DNA of 64,000 nucleotides from NCBI RefSeq assembly GCF_901538265.1, contig NZ_LR593886.1, positions 5,725,738-5,789,737 on the forward strand, given 5' to 3'. Under the pieces are notes generated by a model, which ran no database searches, was not told the DNA's origin, and saw only the letters and a list, made by a program, of their open reading frames with translations. The position numbers and the translations under genes were made by a program. Positions within the stretch are counted from its first letter, which is position 1. The number at the start of each line of letters is the position of its first letter. The DNA comes from Gemmata massiliana (lineage in GTDB: Bacteria; Planctomycetota; Planctomycetia; Gemmatales; Gemmataceae). Positions 36,810 to 45,600 of this stretch are shown here, piece after piece.

Positions 36810-37214
36810 TCATCGCAACTTCTTCAGCACGTCCACGGGGCTAATCACCCCCACGACGATCCCGCTCGGGTCTACCACAAACAGGTGGTGGATACCGAGT
36901 TCGAGTAACTGTTCCACCACCGACCGCGCCGGCGCTTCCACGCGGATCGTGTACACCGCCGGGGTCATGACGCTCGTTACCGGGGTGGTGTCGTTCGGAC
37001 TGGTGCCGCCCGCGTGTCGGGCGTGGTGCAAGATGTCCGTCTTCGTGACGACGCCGACGGGGTGCCCTCCGGGATTAATCACCACCGCGGCGCCGAACCC
37101 GCGTTCGGTGAGGAACGCGGACGCTTCCGCAACGGTCGCGGTATCGACCAGCGAAACCGGCGCCGCACTCATTAGATCGCCGGCGGTGTTTGCGTGAAGG
37201 GTGAGCGCGGACAT
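36810..37214 (-). CDS. CBS domain-pair protein
   Basis: 134 residues from the ATG at 37214. Two CBS motifs fill the protein: residues about 14-70 (AGDLMSAAPVSLVDTATVAEASAFLTERG, GHPVGVVTKTDIL) and about 78-134 (VTSVMTPAVYTIRVEAPARSVVEQLLELG, GIVVGVISPVDVLKKL). CBS pairs bind adenosine nucleotides and usually regulate a partner protein; none is fused here. A 17-residue linker (GGTSPNDTTP) joins them. Confidence 0.88.
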   Translation of the reverse strand: MSALTLHANTAGDLMSAAPVSLVDTATVAEASAFLTERGFGAAVVINPGGHPVGVVTKTDILHHARHAGGTSPNDTTPVTSVMTPAVYTIRVEAPARSVVEQLLELGIHHLFVVDPSGIVVGVISPVDVLKKLR

Positions 37215-37279
37215 GATGAAGCTCCGAATGCGAAGTGCTCTTACCGTCGCACCCGGAGCCGAAGGTGTCAAGCACGGAG

Positions 37280-39403
37280 CTATTTCTTCTCCACCTCCGC
37301 GGCAAAATCCCAGAACCCGACGCGGGTGTTGCCCACCCCATTCTCTTCCAAAACCGCAAGGAGCGGCTTTGCCGGGCAAAACGCCCACCGCACTCCACTA
37401 CTGCTCTTCCAGGACTTCAACACTTTCCCGGTTTGCGTGTCCCAAACTGTCAGAATCCAATCATTTCCCGACAATGACATCGGTTCTACGGCTCCGCGGC
37501 CGGCCTTCGGGCCAGGGTTTTTCACGCTAATCTTGTAAACTCGGCGCATTGCCGCGAGTAATCGACCGTCACCGCTGAAAGCGTGTGAATCAAAATGCAC
37601 TTCTGCAAGCGCGGTTCCCTCCAACCGCGGAAGTGTGGCCCCCGTATCGGTGTTTAGAACCCGACTCCTCCCGATTCCACGAGAAACAACGAGCCGGCGC
37701 CCGTCAGGAGAGAATTTGAGAAGCTGCGGCTCAGGATGGATCGGGATGTCTACCGTTTTTCCGCCAGGGAGTTCAACAGTTGAATCGGTCGGCAATGTGG
37801 ACTCCGACAACTTCTCCCCACGGTCCACATCGTAAACGGTTACTTTCGTCATCTCATTATCAAGAACGGCAAGTCGTTTCCCGTCTGGTGATAGGGTTGA
37901 TTCACCGTATTTGACTTTCATCAATGATTTGATGATCTTTCCGTTCGTCGCGTCCACCTCCAGAACTTCGAGATTCTCTGGGCCACTGGTCGCCGCGTCT
38001 TCCCACGCCCTCGTGCGAAATGTCTTTCCTTCGGCTGCGAACGTGTAACCGCGCGTTTCGGTGGAATCGAGTTTGACCGTCTTGGAAATGACCAGCATTG
38101 GTTTCACCAATGAAGCCGGCCCTGATCCCCCCTCACCGCCCCCACCGGGCGGTTGGTTGTTGCCTTCGGACCAATAGGCCAAGTGGTGGTGTCCACTAAT
38201 CAGCTTGTACTCGCGAAGGTCGGTGATGATACCTTTGCCATTCGGTGCAACGGCAACGAGATGCGCCCCCCGCGTCAGGATGACCGGCAATTGGTTCAGG
38301 ATCGCCTGTGGTCCCGAACAACCAAACAACCGGACGGTTCCCCGGACCGCCCCAAGCTCCACCGTGTTCCAACCCAGCGACCGCGAGGTGCGTGCCGGTC
38401 GCGTTCCAAACCACGGTTGGCCCCAACCCACGGACAAGTCAAACGAGTGCCGGAGCTTCGGTGTGGTAGCGAACGTGGTTGCCTTCTCAACAGTCTTCGC
38501 TTCTTCTTTGGGTTTCGGTTGCTCCGCTGGTAACTCCACAACTGCCGGCACCTTCGGCGGATCGGGTGGTAGCGCATTTTCACGCGGGGTGGCCGCGAAT
38601 ACGGCTCCCGTTACCGCAACAGTCAGCACCAACCCGAACACAAATGTTTTGCGCACGGTGAATCCCCCTTGAGTAAGCTTGGCAAGCGGACTTGGAACCG
38701 CACCAATCGCCGAGTAGTCCGCAATCAGCCCACAGGTTTTCGTGAGTAACTCGTTCGGAAGTATCGTTGCGGCTTGAAGTTCGAAGACAACCGATGGCAA
38801 AAGCGCGACCGAGAGAACGATTCCGCGTTTCGCGAGACGCACCGCGAGTTTCTTGCGCCCATTGGCCAGCCGACTCGAAAGTGTGCCTTCGGGAACGCCC
38901 AAAGCCGCAGCCGCCTCTTCACGGGAGGCGCCGCGCAGGTCGCACAACACAATCGCCTCGCGATAGCACCCCGCGAGCGCGGCGAGTTCCTCGTCCAGAA
39001 TCGGAGCCAATTCCGGCATCACGCGGCCGGAATCGGGTACGGGATATTCGGGTAGGTTCGCCATTGTGACCTCCCGCGCTCGGCGCCGACCAACCGAGCG
39101 TCGCGCACGGCACGCGATCCGGAACACGACACCGTACAACCAGTTCCCGAGAAGTGCGGCGTTCCGGAGCGCACCGGCCTTTTGTGCAAGCACCAGAAAC
39201 GTAGCCTGAAATGCGTCTTCGGCGTCGTGCGGGTTCCGAGTCACACGACGGCACACGCCCAGTACCAGCGCCCCGTGTCGGCGCACCAGAGTCTCGAACG
39301 CGACCGCGTCCTTGGTGGAAGCAAAGTGGGTGAGCAGTTCGACATCGGTCGCACCGGACTGCTCCAGTTGCCGCAGGATTTCTGCCGGTCGGGTCGCGTT
39401 CAT
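37280..39403 (-). CDS. ECF sigma factor with membrane anchor and WD40-like C-terminus
   Basis: 707 residues. Region 2 (about 24-100: DAVAFETLVRRHGALVL, DAEDAFQATFLVLAQKAG) and region 4 (about 140-195: CYREAIVLCDLRGASREEAA, EGTLSSRLANGRKKL) match the sigma factor at 3381. A membrane helix (FVFGLVLTVAVTGAVFAAT) and a Pro-rich linker lead to a propeller: GESTLSPDGKRLAVLD, LKFSPDGRRLVVS, WILTVWDTQTGKVLKSW. Between 38266 and 38426 the annotated frame reads unlike a propeller, whereas another frame gives VVWNATGTHLAVAGLEH and VVWLFGTTG, so a compensated pair of frameshifts is likely. Confidence 0.85.
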   Translation of the reverse strand: MNATRPAEILRQLEQSGATDVELLTHFASTKDAVAFETLVRRHGALVLGVCRRVTRNPHDAEDAFQATFLVLAQKAGALRNAALLGNWLYGVVFRIACRARRSVGRRRAREVTMANLPEYPVPDSGRVMPELAPILDEELAALAGCYREAIVLCDLRGASREEAAAALGVPEGTLSSRLANGRKKLAVRLAKRGIVLSVALLPSVVFELQAATILPNELLTKTCGLIADYSAIGAVPSPLAKLTQGGFTVRKTFVFGLVLTVAVTGAVFAATPRENALPPDPPKVPAVVELPAEQPKPKEEAKTVEKATTFATTPKLRHSFDLSVGWGQPWFGTRPARTSRSLGWNTVELGAVRGTVRLFGCSGPQAILNQLPVILTRGAHLVAVAPNGKGIITDLREYKLISGHHHLAYWSEGNNQPPGGGGEGGSGPASLVKPMLVISKTVKLDSTETRGYTFAAEGKTFRTRAWEDAATSGPENLEVLEVDATNGKIIKSLMKVKYGESTLSPDGKRLAVLDNEMTKVTVYDVDRGEKLSESTLPTDSTVELPGGKTVDIPIHPEPQLLKFSPDGRRLVVSRGIGRSRVLNTDTGATLPRLEGTALAEVHFDSHAFSGDGRLLAAMRRVYKISVKNPGPKAGRGAVEPMSLSGNDWILTVWDTQTGKVLKSWKSSSGVRWAFCPAKPLLAVLEENGVGNTRVGFWDFAAEVEKK

Positions 39404-39527
39404 CGGGTCACCTTCCGCCCTTTACTCCCCGCGCAGCCCGCGCGCGTCGCGCGATTTTTTCGGGAAGTCGTTCGATGATAACCGGCTGCGCTAGGCAACC
39501 GCAGCGAACCGCGTCATAATCCGGGGT

Positions 39528-40913
39528 ATGAGCGATACACCGGTTGCGCTGAGTTACGATCGCGGCACCGTAACGGTGACGGGCGGCCCGCCCGGGTTCG
39601 TCTTCAACACGCTTCCCGGCGTGGTGTTCGACCCGCGCACCACCGCCCACCGCGCTCAGGGGCGGCACTACCGGGCCATCGTCGAACAGTTGATCCGCGA
39701 AAAGATTCCCTACGAAGACACCGCACGCGGATGGTCGAACGAACCGTCCGGCTGGAAACTGAACGCGGAGCGCACCCCGCGCGACTATCAACTGAACGCC
39801 CTGAACGGATGGATGAAGGGCGGGCGGCGCGGTGTGGTCGTGATGCCGACCGGGACCGGGAAGACGTTCGTGGCGTTCCTGTGCATTGAAAAAGTGAGCC
39901 GACCCACGATTGTCGTCACACCAAAGATAGACCTGATGGTGCAGTGGGCGCGCGAACTGGAGCAGTCCTTCGGCGTCACGGTCGGCATGGTCGGCGGGAA
40001 CGAACACAACTTTCAACCGCTCACCGTCACCACCTACGACTCGGCCTACATTCACCTCGAGAAATGGTCGAACAAGTACGGCCTCATCATCTTCGATGAG
40101 TGCCACCACTTGCCGGGAGTCTCGTACTCTGAGGCCGCAAATGCGAGCCTCGCCCCGTTCCGCTTGGGGCTGACCGCCACTCCCGAACGCGCAGACGGTG
40201 GCGAGCAGATGTTTCCGCAACTAATCGGGCCAACCTCCTACCGACTCGACATCACCGATGTAGCGGGGGAATTTCTCGCTCCCTACGAGACGCGAAAAGT
40301 GTTTGTCGACCTCACGCAAGAAGAAGAGGAAACGTACCGCAACTGTCGCGAAGAGTACAAGAAATTCACGGCCGAGCGCGGCATCAGCATGAGCGGGCCG
40401 GACGGGTTCCGCCGGTTCCTCTTTGAAGCGAGTAAGTCGCCCGACGGCTGGAAGGCGATCCGCGCCTACCGCGAGCAAAAGCGCATCGTTCAGGCCGCGA
40501 GCGGGAAATTTAAGCTTCTTGAAGACTTACTCGTCCGGCACGCAAACGACCGCGTCCTGATCTTCACCGCGGACAATGCCACTGTGTACGAGATCGCACG
40601 CCGGTACCTCATCCCCGCGATGACGAACCAGACCAAGCCGAAAGAGCGCAAAGCGATTCTCAGCAACTTCCACGCGGGGGCGTTCAACGCGGTCGTGACG
40701 TGCCAGGTGCTCAACGAGGGCGTCGACGTACCGGCCGCGGGTGTGGGGATCGTGCTTTCGGGCACCGGAAGCGCGACGGAAAACGTGCAGCGTCTCGGCC
40801 GTATTCTCCGCAAGTACGGTGACAAACAGGCGATTCTGTACGAAGTGATCGCGCGCAACACCGCAGAAGAGTTTGTGAGCGACCGCCGCCGACAACACCG
40901 CGCATTCCAATGA
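39528..40913 (+). CDS. XPB/Rad25-like SF2 helicase
   Basis: 461 residues. A short N-terminal damage-recognition-like domain (about 1-75) precedes helicase domain 1: RDYQLNALNGW (Q motif region), MPTGTGKT (106-113), DECHH (190-194) and TATPERADG. Domain 2 has TADNATVYEIARR, CQVLNEGVDVPAAGVGI and ENVQRLGRILR. This is the layout of XPB-type helicases, which open DNA at damage sites. The DUF790/Bax1 gene follows in the same orientation, as in archaeal XPB-Bax1 pairs, which supports the call. Confidence 0.88.
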   Translation: MSDTPVALSYDRGTVTVTGGPPGFVFNTLPGVVFDPRTTAHRAQGRHYRAIVEQLIREKIPYEDTARGWSNEPSGWKLNAERTPRDYQLNALNGWMKGGRRGVVVMPTGTGKTFVAFLCIEKVSRPTIVVTPKIDLMVQWARELEQSFGVTVGMVGGNEHNFQPLTVTTYDSAYIHLEKWSNKYGLIIFDECHHLPGVSYSEAANASLAPFRLGLTATPERADGGEQMFPQLIGPTSYRLDITDVAGEFLAPYETRKVFVDLTQEEEETYRNCREEYKKFTAERGISMSGPDGFRRFLFEASKSPDGWKAIRAYREQKRIVQAASGKFKLLEDLLVRHANDRVLIFTADNATVYEIARRYLIPAMTNQTKPKERKAILSNFHAGAFNAVVTCQVLNEGVDVPAAGVGIVLSGTGSATENVQRLGRILRKYGDKQAILYEVIARNTAEEFVSDRRRQHRAFQ

Positions 40914-40917
40914 ACTT

Positions 40918-41004
40918 GGCGAACGGTCGGTGTGAGCCGGCCGGTGGAGGTTCTGCTAACAGTCACAGCAAATCTCACCGGCCGGCTCACACCGACCGTT
41001 CGCC
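40918..41004. repeat. Perfect 29-bp inverted repeat between XPB and Bax1 genes
   Basis: Left arm 40918-40946, loop 40947-40975, right arm 40976-41004; all three are 29 bases and the arms are exactly complementary. The arms include GGTCGGTGTGAGCCGGCCGG. It starts four bases after the helicase stop and ends one base before the GGAAAG ribosome site of the Bax1 gene (41006-41011). It might limit read-through, stabilise the helicase transcript, or be a mobile repeat. Confidence 0.9.
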
Positions 41005-41016
41005 CGGAAAGATACC

Positions 41017-42237
41017 ATGCTAACAGGCAAGATGGTTCGCGTGCGGCACGCGAAGAACCGGCTCGTTCCGCTGTACATTGAACCCCACGATGAGAGCCTT
41101 CTCGCGCTCGCAGAGCAACTGCTGTTCGCGTACCGCGGATCACCGGGGCGAACACGGGGCGAAGTCGAAGAAGAGTTCGCCGACCTGATCCCCGAAGGGC
41201 CGCGAGGTTTGCTTCCGGCCGGACTCGCAAAACTGCTCGAAGACCGGTGCGAGTTCGAGGTTTCGGCCGACCACCCGCCGGACCAGTTGCGCGAAGCCGT
41301 CTTCAAAGCTGCCGCCACCGCTCGCGCGGAAGCCGCGAACTCGATGCGCCCGTTCGACCGTGCCGGGGTGATGAGTGAAGTCGCAGAGCAACTGTCACTA
41401 ACGCTCGCTCCGGAGGACATCGACCGGAGCCTGTTCGCGGACCTCAAGGACGAACAGCGCGTCATTTCCTTTGAAGACATCACGGCGGAACAACTCCTCA
41501 ACCGCTACAACGTCGCCCTCGCACAGTCGATTCTGCTCCGCTGCACGCTGATGGAATTGCGGGTCTACGCCGAAACACCCGCGCGCTTCCGCCAACTGTT
41601 CCGCGCAGTGAAGTTCCACCGTCTCATTTGCACCATTCAAGAGACACCCGGAAACAGCTACAAGCTCACACTCGACGGCCCACTCTCATTGTTCTCCTCC
41701 ACGAACAAGTACGGGCTACAACTCGCGATGTTCCTGCCTACACTCTTGCACTGCAAGGCGTTCGACCTGCGTGCGAACATCCGCTGGGGGGCCGAACGCA
41801 AAGAGAAGACGTTCCAGCTCTCGGGCCTGGACGGGCTGAAGTCACACACCGCGGACTTCGGCGTGTACACACCGCCCGAACTCCAGATGTTCGCCGACAC
41901 CTTCGCAACAAAAGTAAAGGGCTGGATGCTGGACACTGATCCGCACCCGATCCTGTTGCCGACAAGCACGTGGGTGCCGGACTTCAAGTTGACGCACGTC
42001 AAGACCGGGAAAGAAGTCTTCGTGGAGATATTCGGCTTCTGGCGCAAGGGCGACATTGAAACGCACTACAAGAACCTGGCGAAGGGCGTGCCGGGCAAGT
42101 TCGTGCTGTGCGTCTCCGAACAGATGCGCGCGGATGAAGAGTCCGAAATGACGCTCGGGAATGGTGTCTACCGCTACAAGCGCACCCCGCTCCCGGAAGA
42201 AGTGGCCCGGATCGCGGGATTGGTTTCGGGGGTGTAG
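41017..42237 (+). CDS. Bax1-like nuclease (DUF790)
   Basis: 406 residues. It matches DUF790/Bax1 over its length: MLTGKMVRVRHAKNRLVPLYIEP-like start, FADLIPEGPRGLLPAGLAKLLEDRC, LLNRYNVALAQSILLRC, FHRLICTIQE and the C-terminal nuclease part STWVPDFKLTHVKTGKEVFVEIFGFWRKGD, a PD-(D/E)xK-type site. In archaea Bax1 binds XPB and cuts DNA at bubbles in nucleotide excision repair. Co-directional with the XPB-like helicase, 103 bases after its stop, with the hairpin in between. Confidence 0.88.
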   Translation: MLTGKMVRVRHAKNRLVPLYIEPHDESLLALAEQLLFAYRGSPGRTRGEVEEEFADLIPEGPRGLLPAGLAKLLEDRCEFEVSADHPPDQLREAVFKAAATARAEAANSMRPFDRAGVMSEVAEQLSLTLAPEDIDRSLFADLKDEQRVISFEDITAEQLLNRYNVALAQSILLRCTLMELRVYAETPARFRQLFRAVKFHRLICTIQETPGNSYKLTLDGPLSLFSSTNKYGLQLAMFLPTLLHCKAFDLRANIRWGAERKEKTFQLSGLDGLKSHTADFGVYTPPELQMFADTFATKVKGWMLDTDPHPILLPTSTWVPDFKLTHVKTGKEVFVEIFGFWRKGDIETHYKNLAKGVPGKFVLCVSEQMRADEESEMTLGNGVYRYKRTPLPEEVARIAGLVSGV

Positions 42238-42249
42238 TTGCGGTTGATC

Positions 42250-42283
42250 GTGGTCTTCTTGAGGCGCGCCTCAAGAAGACCAC
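42250..42283. terminator. Perfect 34-bp palindrome after the Bax1 gene
   Basis: The 34 bases are their own reverse complement; the arms start GTGGTCTTCTTGAGGC and meet without a loop. It begins 12 bases after the Bax1 stop and is followed by AATTTC rather than a T run. It is most likely a terminator-like hairpin, with a protein-binding palindrome as an alternative. Confidence 0.55.
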
Positions 42284-42452
42284 AATTTCGTGGTGAGCAC
42301 CTCTATTTGCTCGCATTCTCGTGCCTGTCCAACTTTTGTTCAGGCTTGCTCGATTAGAACCCTTCTGCTATTGCCGCGCCAATTCACCGCTTGAGACACG
42401 GACCCGTGAGGCGAATCGTGGGTCCGCGCCCGCACACGACCGGGGAGAGGTC

Positions 42453-43103
42453 ATGAACCGTCGTCGCTTTTTCGGATTGGCCGGAACGTCACTCGCGGGC
42501 TTTGCAGCTAGCACCCTGTTGGGGTGCCGCGGACAGCAAGTCGGCGAAGTGATGAAGGACAACAAGAAAGACCTCGTCGGCAATACCGCGGCCGGGGCCG
42601 AAACGTACAAACCGCTCATCGACGAAGCCCTCGGGAAGCTGCTCGCGCGCCAAGGCGCCGGGCTTCAACCCGTTTCTGCGCCGGTACCCGCACCGAAGCG
42701 AATCTGCTTCGTGGGCCTGGAAAACAAGTCGTCCGAAGAAATCGGCGATTTCAAAGAACAGATCATCGAAACCATCGACACGCGCATCAGCACATCGCAA
42801 ACCTTCTCGCAAGTCAGCCGCAAGTTTACAGAAGCAGGATTACGTGAAGCGCGACTCCGGCCAGACGAGCTGTTCCTGCCTGCGAAACAGCGCCAGTTCC
42901 TCGCGGTTATGGAATCGGCAGGTGCTCCGTTTGATTACCTGCTATTCGCAACCGTCACGTCCGGGACGACCCGCTCCACCAGTGACAACACGCAAAAGGA
43001 TTACATGCTCACACTCGAGCTCGTGAACATCCAAACTGGAACACCGGACAAGGAATCGGCCTCGATCCGCAAGGGATACCGCAAGAGCCACGGGCTGCGC
43101 TAA
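42453..43103 (+). CDS. LpoB-like lipoprotein (penicillin-binding protein activator)
   Basis: 216 residues from the ATG at 42453. The N-terminus combines a twin-arginine-like RRRFF, a hydrophobic stretch and a lipobox (STLLGC). The C-terminal 130 residues match the LpoB fold: CFVGLENKSSEEIGDFKEQI, TIDTRISTSQTFSQVSRK, PFDYLLFATVTSG and LTLELVNIQTG. LpoB activates penicillin-binding proteins from the outer membrane in enterobacteria; here only the family link is seen. The COG3014-type lipoprotein gene follows. Confidence 0.75.
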   Translation: MNRRRFFGLAGTSLAGFAASTLLGCRGQQVGEVMKDNKKDLVGNTAAGAETYKPLIDEALGKLLARQGAGLQPVSAPVPAPKRICFVGLENKSSEEIGDFKEQIIETIDTRISTSQTFSQVSRKFTEAGLREARLRPDELFLPAKQRQFLAVMESAGAPFDYLLFATVTSGTTRSTSDNTQKDYMLTLELVNIQTGTPDKESASIRKGYRKSHGLR

Positions 43104-43150
43104 CGGCCCCGTTCGCGGCGTTCGCACGTGTAGGTTCACCGGAGAGTCCG

Positions 43151-44494
43151 ATGCCCAGACTGTTTGCGCTCGCACTCACGACGACGCTCCTGTTCGGGAG
43201 CGGGTGCACGACCCACGCGGACCGTCTGCAAGACATCCGCTCCGCGTACAACACCGGCAACGTTTCCGCGGCCAAAACGAAGATCGACACGGCGATCGCG
43301 AAGAGCAGTCGCGAGGCCGACGTGCTGAAACTCGACCGCGCGATGGTGCTGCTCTCCGAGGGCAATCCGCGCGAGGCCGAGACTACACTGCGCGAAATCC
43401 GCGACCGCTTCGAGGCGAAGGAAGGCAAAGACCTCGCCGAAGGCGCGCTTTCCATGCTCACCGACGATCAGCAACTCGCTTACGCGGGCGAGGACTACGA
43501 AAAGGTCATGATCCGCGTCATGCTGGCGCTCAGCAACCTTCTCGGTGACGGCTCCGACGCGACCGCCTACGCGCTCCAGGTAAACCAGAAGCAGCAGCAA
43601 ATCATCGAGAAATCCAAGAGCACCGACAACGAGGGGAAGAACCTCAAGGCGAACTACAAGTTCGTGCCGTCCGGAGCCTACCTGCGCGCCGCGCTACGCG
43701 AGGAAACGCACACGAACTACGACGACGTGACGCGGTCGTTGGAGCAAGTCGCGAAGTGGCAGCCCGACTTTGCACCGATCAAACAAGACCTCGAACGCGC
43801 TAAAAACGGCCACCACTCGCAGCGGGGGAACGGCGTGGTCTACGTCTTCACCCTGGTCGGACGCGGGCCGTACAAGGAAGAACGGTCCGAAATCGTCAGC
43901 ACTGTGGCAATGTTAATCGCGGACCGCATCCTCTCGGCGACCGGGAAGCAATCACTCCCGCCGACGATCGCCCCGATCAAGATCCCGCGCGTAGTCCGGC
44001 CGATCAACCAGATCGCGAGCGTCACCGTGAGCGCCGACGGCAAAGCCGCAGGGCGGACCGAAACGATCACCGATATTGGCCAAATGGCCACGGAGCAGTG
44101 CGAAGCGCTGATGCCCGAAACACTCGCACGGGCCGTGGTGCGCCGGGTCGTGAAGAAGGGCGTGATCTACGGTGCGAAGGAACTGGTCGGTTCCGACCAA
44201 ACACAGATCTCAAGTTTGGCCCTAAACGTGGTCGGTGTAGCGTGGGAAGCAACGGAATCCGCGGACACGCGGTGCTGGGGGCTGCTGCCAGATAAGATCC
44301 AAGTGCTACGACTCGAATTGCCCGCGGGTGAACACACCGTTGCCCTTCAACCACAGGGCAAGAACGGAACCGCGATGGGACCGGCCGAAACGATTCGCGT
44401 GCAGGTCCGCGACGGGCGCAACACCTACGTGATGGGTAACTTCCCGGACGCCAAACTGGTCGGGCGCCTCAGCACGAATGGTACGGGGAAGTAA
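43151..44494 (+). CDS. COG3014-type lipoprotein
   Basis: 447 residues with a lipobox (LLFGSGCTTH). Helical TPR-like sequence follows (AKTKIDTAIAKSSREADVLKLDRAMVLLSEGN), then ALSMLTDDQQLAYAGEDYEKVMIRVMLAL, a pattern I associate with the COG3014 lipoproteins found beside LpoB in Proteobacteria. The C-terminal half contains GHHSQRGNGVVYVFTLVG and strand-rich sequence. Function unknown, probably envelope or peptidoglycan-linked because of the neighbour. Fifty bases separate the two genes. Confidence 0.72.
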   Translation: MPRLFALALTTTLLFGSGCTTHADRLQDIRSAYNTGNVSAAKTKIDTAIAKSSREADVLKLDRAMVLLSEGNPREAETTLREIRDRFEAKEGKDLAEGALSMLTDDQQLAYAGEDYEKVMIRVMLALSNLLGDGSDATAYALQVNQKQQQIIEKSKSTDNEGKNLKANYKFVPSGAYLRAALREETHTNYDDVTRSLEQVAKWQPDFAPIKQDLERAKNGHHSQRGNGVVYVFTLVGRGPYKEERSEIVSTVAMLIADRILSATGKQSLPPTIAPIKIPRVVRPINQIASVTVSADGKAAGRTETITDIGQMATEQCEALMPETLARAVVRRVVKKGVIYGAKELVGSDQTQISSLALNVVGVAWEATESADTRCWGLLPDKIQVLRLELPAGEHTVALQPQGKNGTAMGPAETIRVQVRDGRNTYVMGNFPDAKLVGRLSTNGTGK

Positions 44495-44539
44495 CATCGG
44501 CCGAATGGATTCCAGTGCGTAGCTGGCACACAACAGCCG

Positions 44540-44599
44540 GCAGCCCTCGTGTCGTGAGGGCTGCAATCGCAATGGGGTGAACCCCGACCGCAAGGTCGG
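44540..44599. terminator. Two hairpins between convergent genes
   Basis: Hairpin 1: nine pairs, 44540-44548 with 44556-44564, loop GTGTCGT. Hairpin 2: six pairs, 44584-44589 with 44594-44599, loop GCAA. No strong T run follows. Located between the stop at 44494 and the convergent stop at 44626, so they may end transcription from both sides. Confidence 0.5.
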
Positions 44600-44625
44600 C
44601 GGGTATGCGAAGCACACAATCCGTC

Positions 44626-45576
44626 CTACGCCAACAGTTGCTTGCCCAGTCCTTGTTGCTTCGCTAATTCGACGACTTTCACGGCCAGCGCAATATCCTC
44701 AATGCCCAGCCCCAACGACTTGAACAGCGTTACGTCTTGGGGTGATTCGCGCCCCGGGTAGCGCCCGACGAGCATGGGAGCGAGTTCCAGGACATTGCCC
44801 CACTGAAGTGCGCCAACCTTTAACGGCTCAACGAAATCGCCGGCCTCCATCTTCGCCTGATCTTTGCTGTCGACTGTCACGACCCGCGTGCGGCGGAACA
44901 CCTCGACGTCGGTTTCGGTCTTGGTGTTCATGTTCGAGCCAATTACGTTCAGGTGCTGCCCCTCGCTCACCCACTCACCAAGCAGCACTGGCTCGCGCGC
45001 CGCGGTCGCAGTGATGACAATATCCAATCCCTTGGCAGCCTCTACGGGCTTCTCAACGGGAACGATTTCGACCCCGGTTTCTTTTTCAAGTTGGGCGCAA
45101 AACGTCTTTCGGCGTTCTGCATCGCGACTGTACACGAAGGCCTTCTTGATGGGGCGCACTTTGCACACCGCGAGTAATTGCGTGCGTGCTTGCTTTCCCG
45201 TACCGAACAACCCGACGGTGCTAGCATCGGCGCGAGCGAGTTTCTTCGTTGCGACCCCGCTCGCGGCACCGGTGCGGTACTGACCGAGCACGTCGGCTTC
45301 GATAATTGCCGTAATGCCGCCTTGCTTCGGATCGAACAGCGTGACGTGGAACTGCGCCCCAGTTTTCGATGTGGTGTAAGCCTTGAACCCGAGAGCCCCG
45401 AGTGTCTTCGCGGCGGCCGGCAGCACGTGGAGCATCACGTGGTCAGTTTGGCACCGCTGACGCGGGTTATTGACAGCTTCTTCGAGTGCGAGTTTGCGGA
45501 ACGCGGCGGAGACCGCGTCGAGCGCGAGGTCCATTGTGAGCACGCGCGCGACGTCGGCTTCGGTCAGGTACAGCAT
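44626..45576 (-). CDS. Ornithine cyclodeaminase / mu-crystallin family protein
   Basis: 316 residues. Family signals: MLYLTEADVARVLTMDLAL, VMLHVLPAAAKTLGALGFKAY, ITAIIEADVLGQYRTGAASGVATKKLAR, then Rossmann motif VGLFGTGKQARTQLLAV and VITATAAREPVLLGEW, HLNVIGSNMNTKTE. Members deaminate ornithine to proline, reduce imino acids, or act as alanine dehydrogenase; sequence alone does not choose. Nearby arg genes are not in the same operon. Confidence 0.87.
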   Translation of the reverse strand: MLYLTEADVARVLTMDLALDAVSAAFRKLALEEAVNNPRQRCQTDHVMLHVLPAAAKTLGALGFKAYTTSKTGAQFHVTLFDPKQGGITAIIEADVLGQYRTGAASGVATKKLARADASTVGLFGTGKQARTQLLAVCKVRPIKKAFVYSRDAERRKTFCAQLEKETGVEIVPVEKPVEAAKGLDIVITATAAREPVLLGEWVSEGQHLNVIGSNMNTKTETDVEVFRRTRVVTVDSKDQAKMEAGDFVEPLKVGALQWGNVLELAPMLVGRYPGRESPQDVTLFKSLGLGIEDIALAVKVVELAKQQGLGKQLLA

Positions 45577-45600
45577 GGCAGCCCCCTTCGGGGGGAAGGT

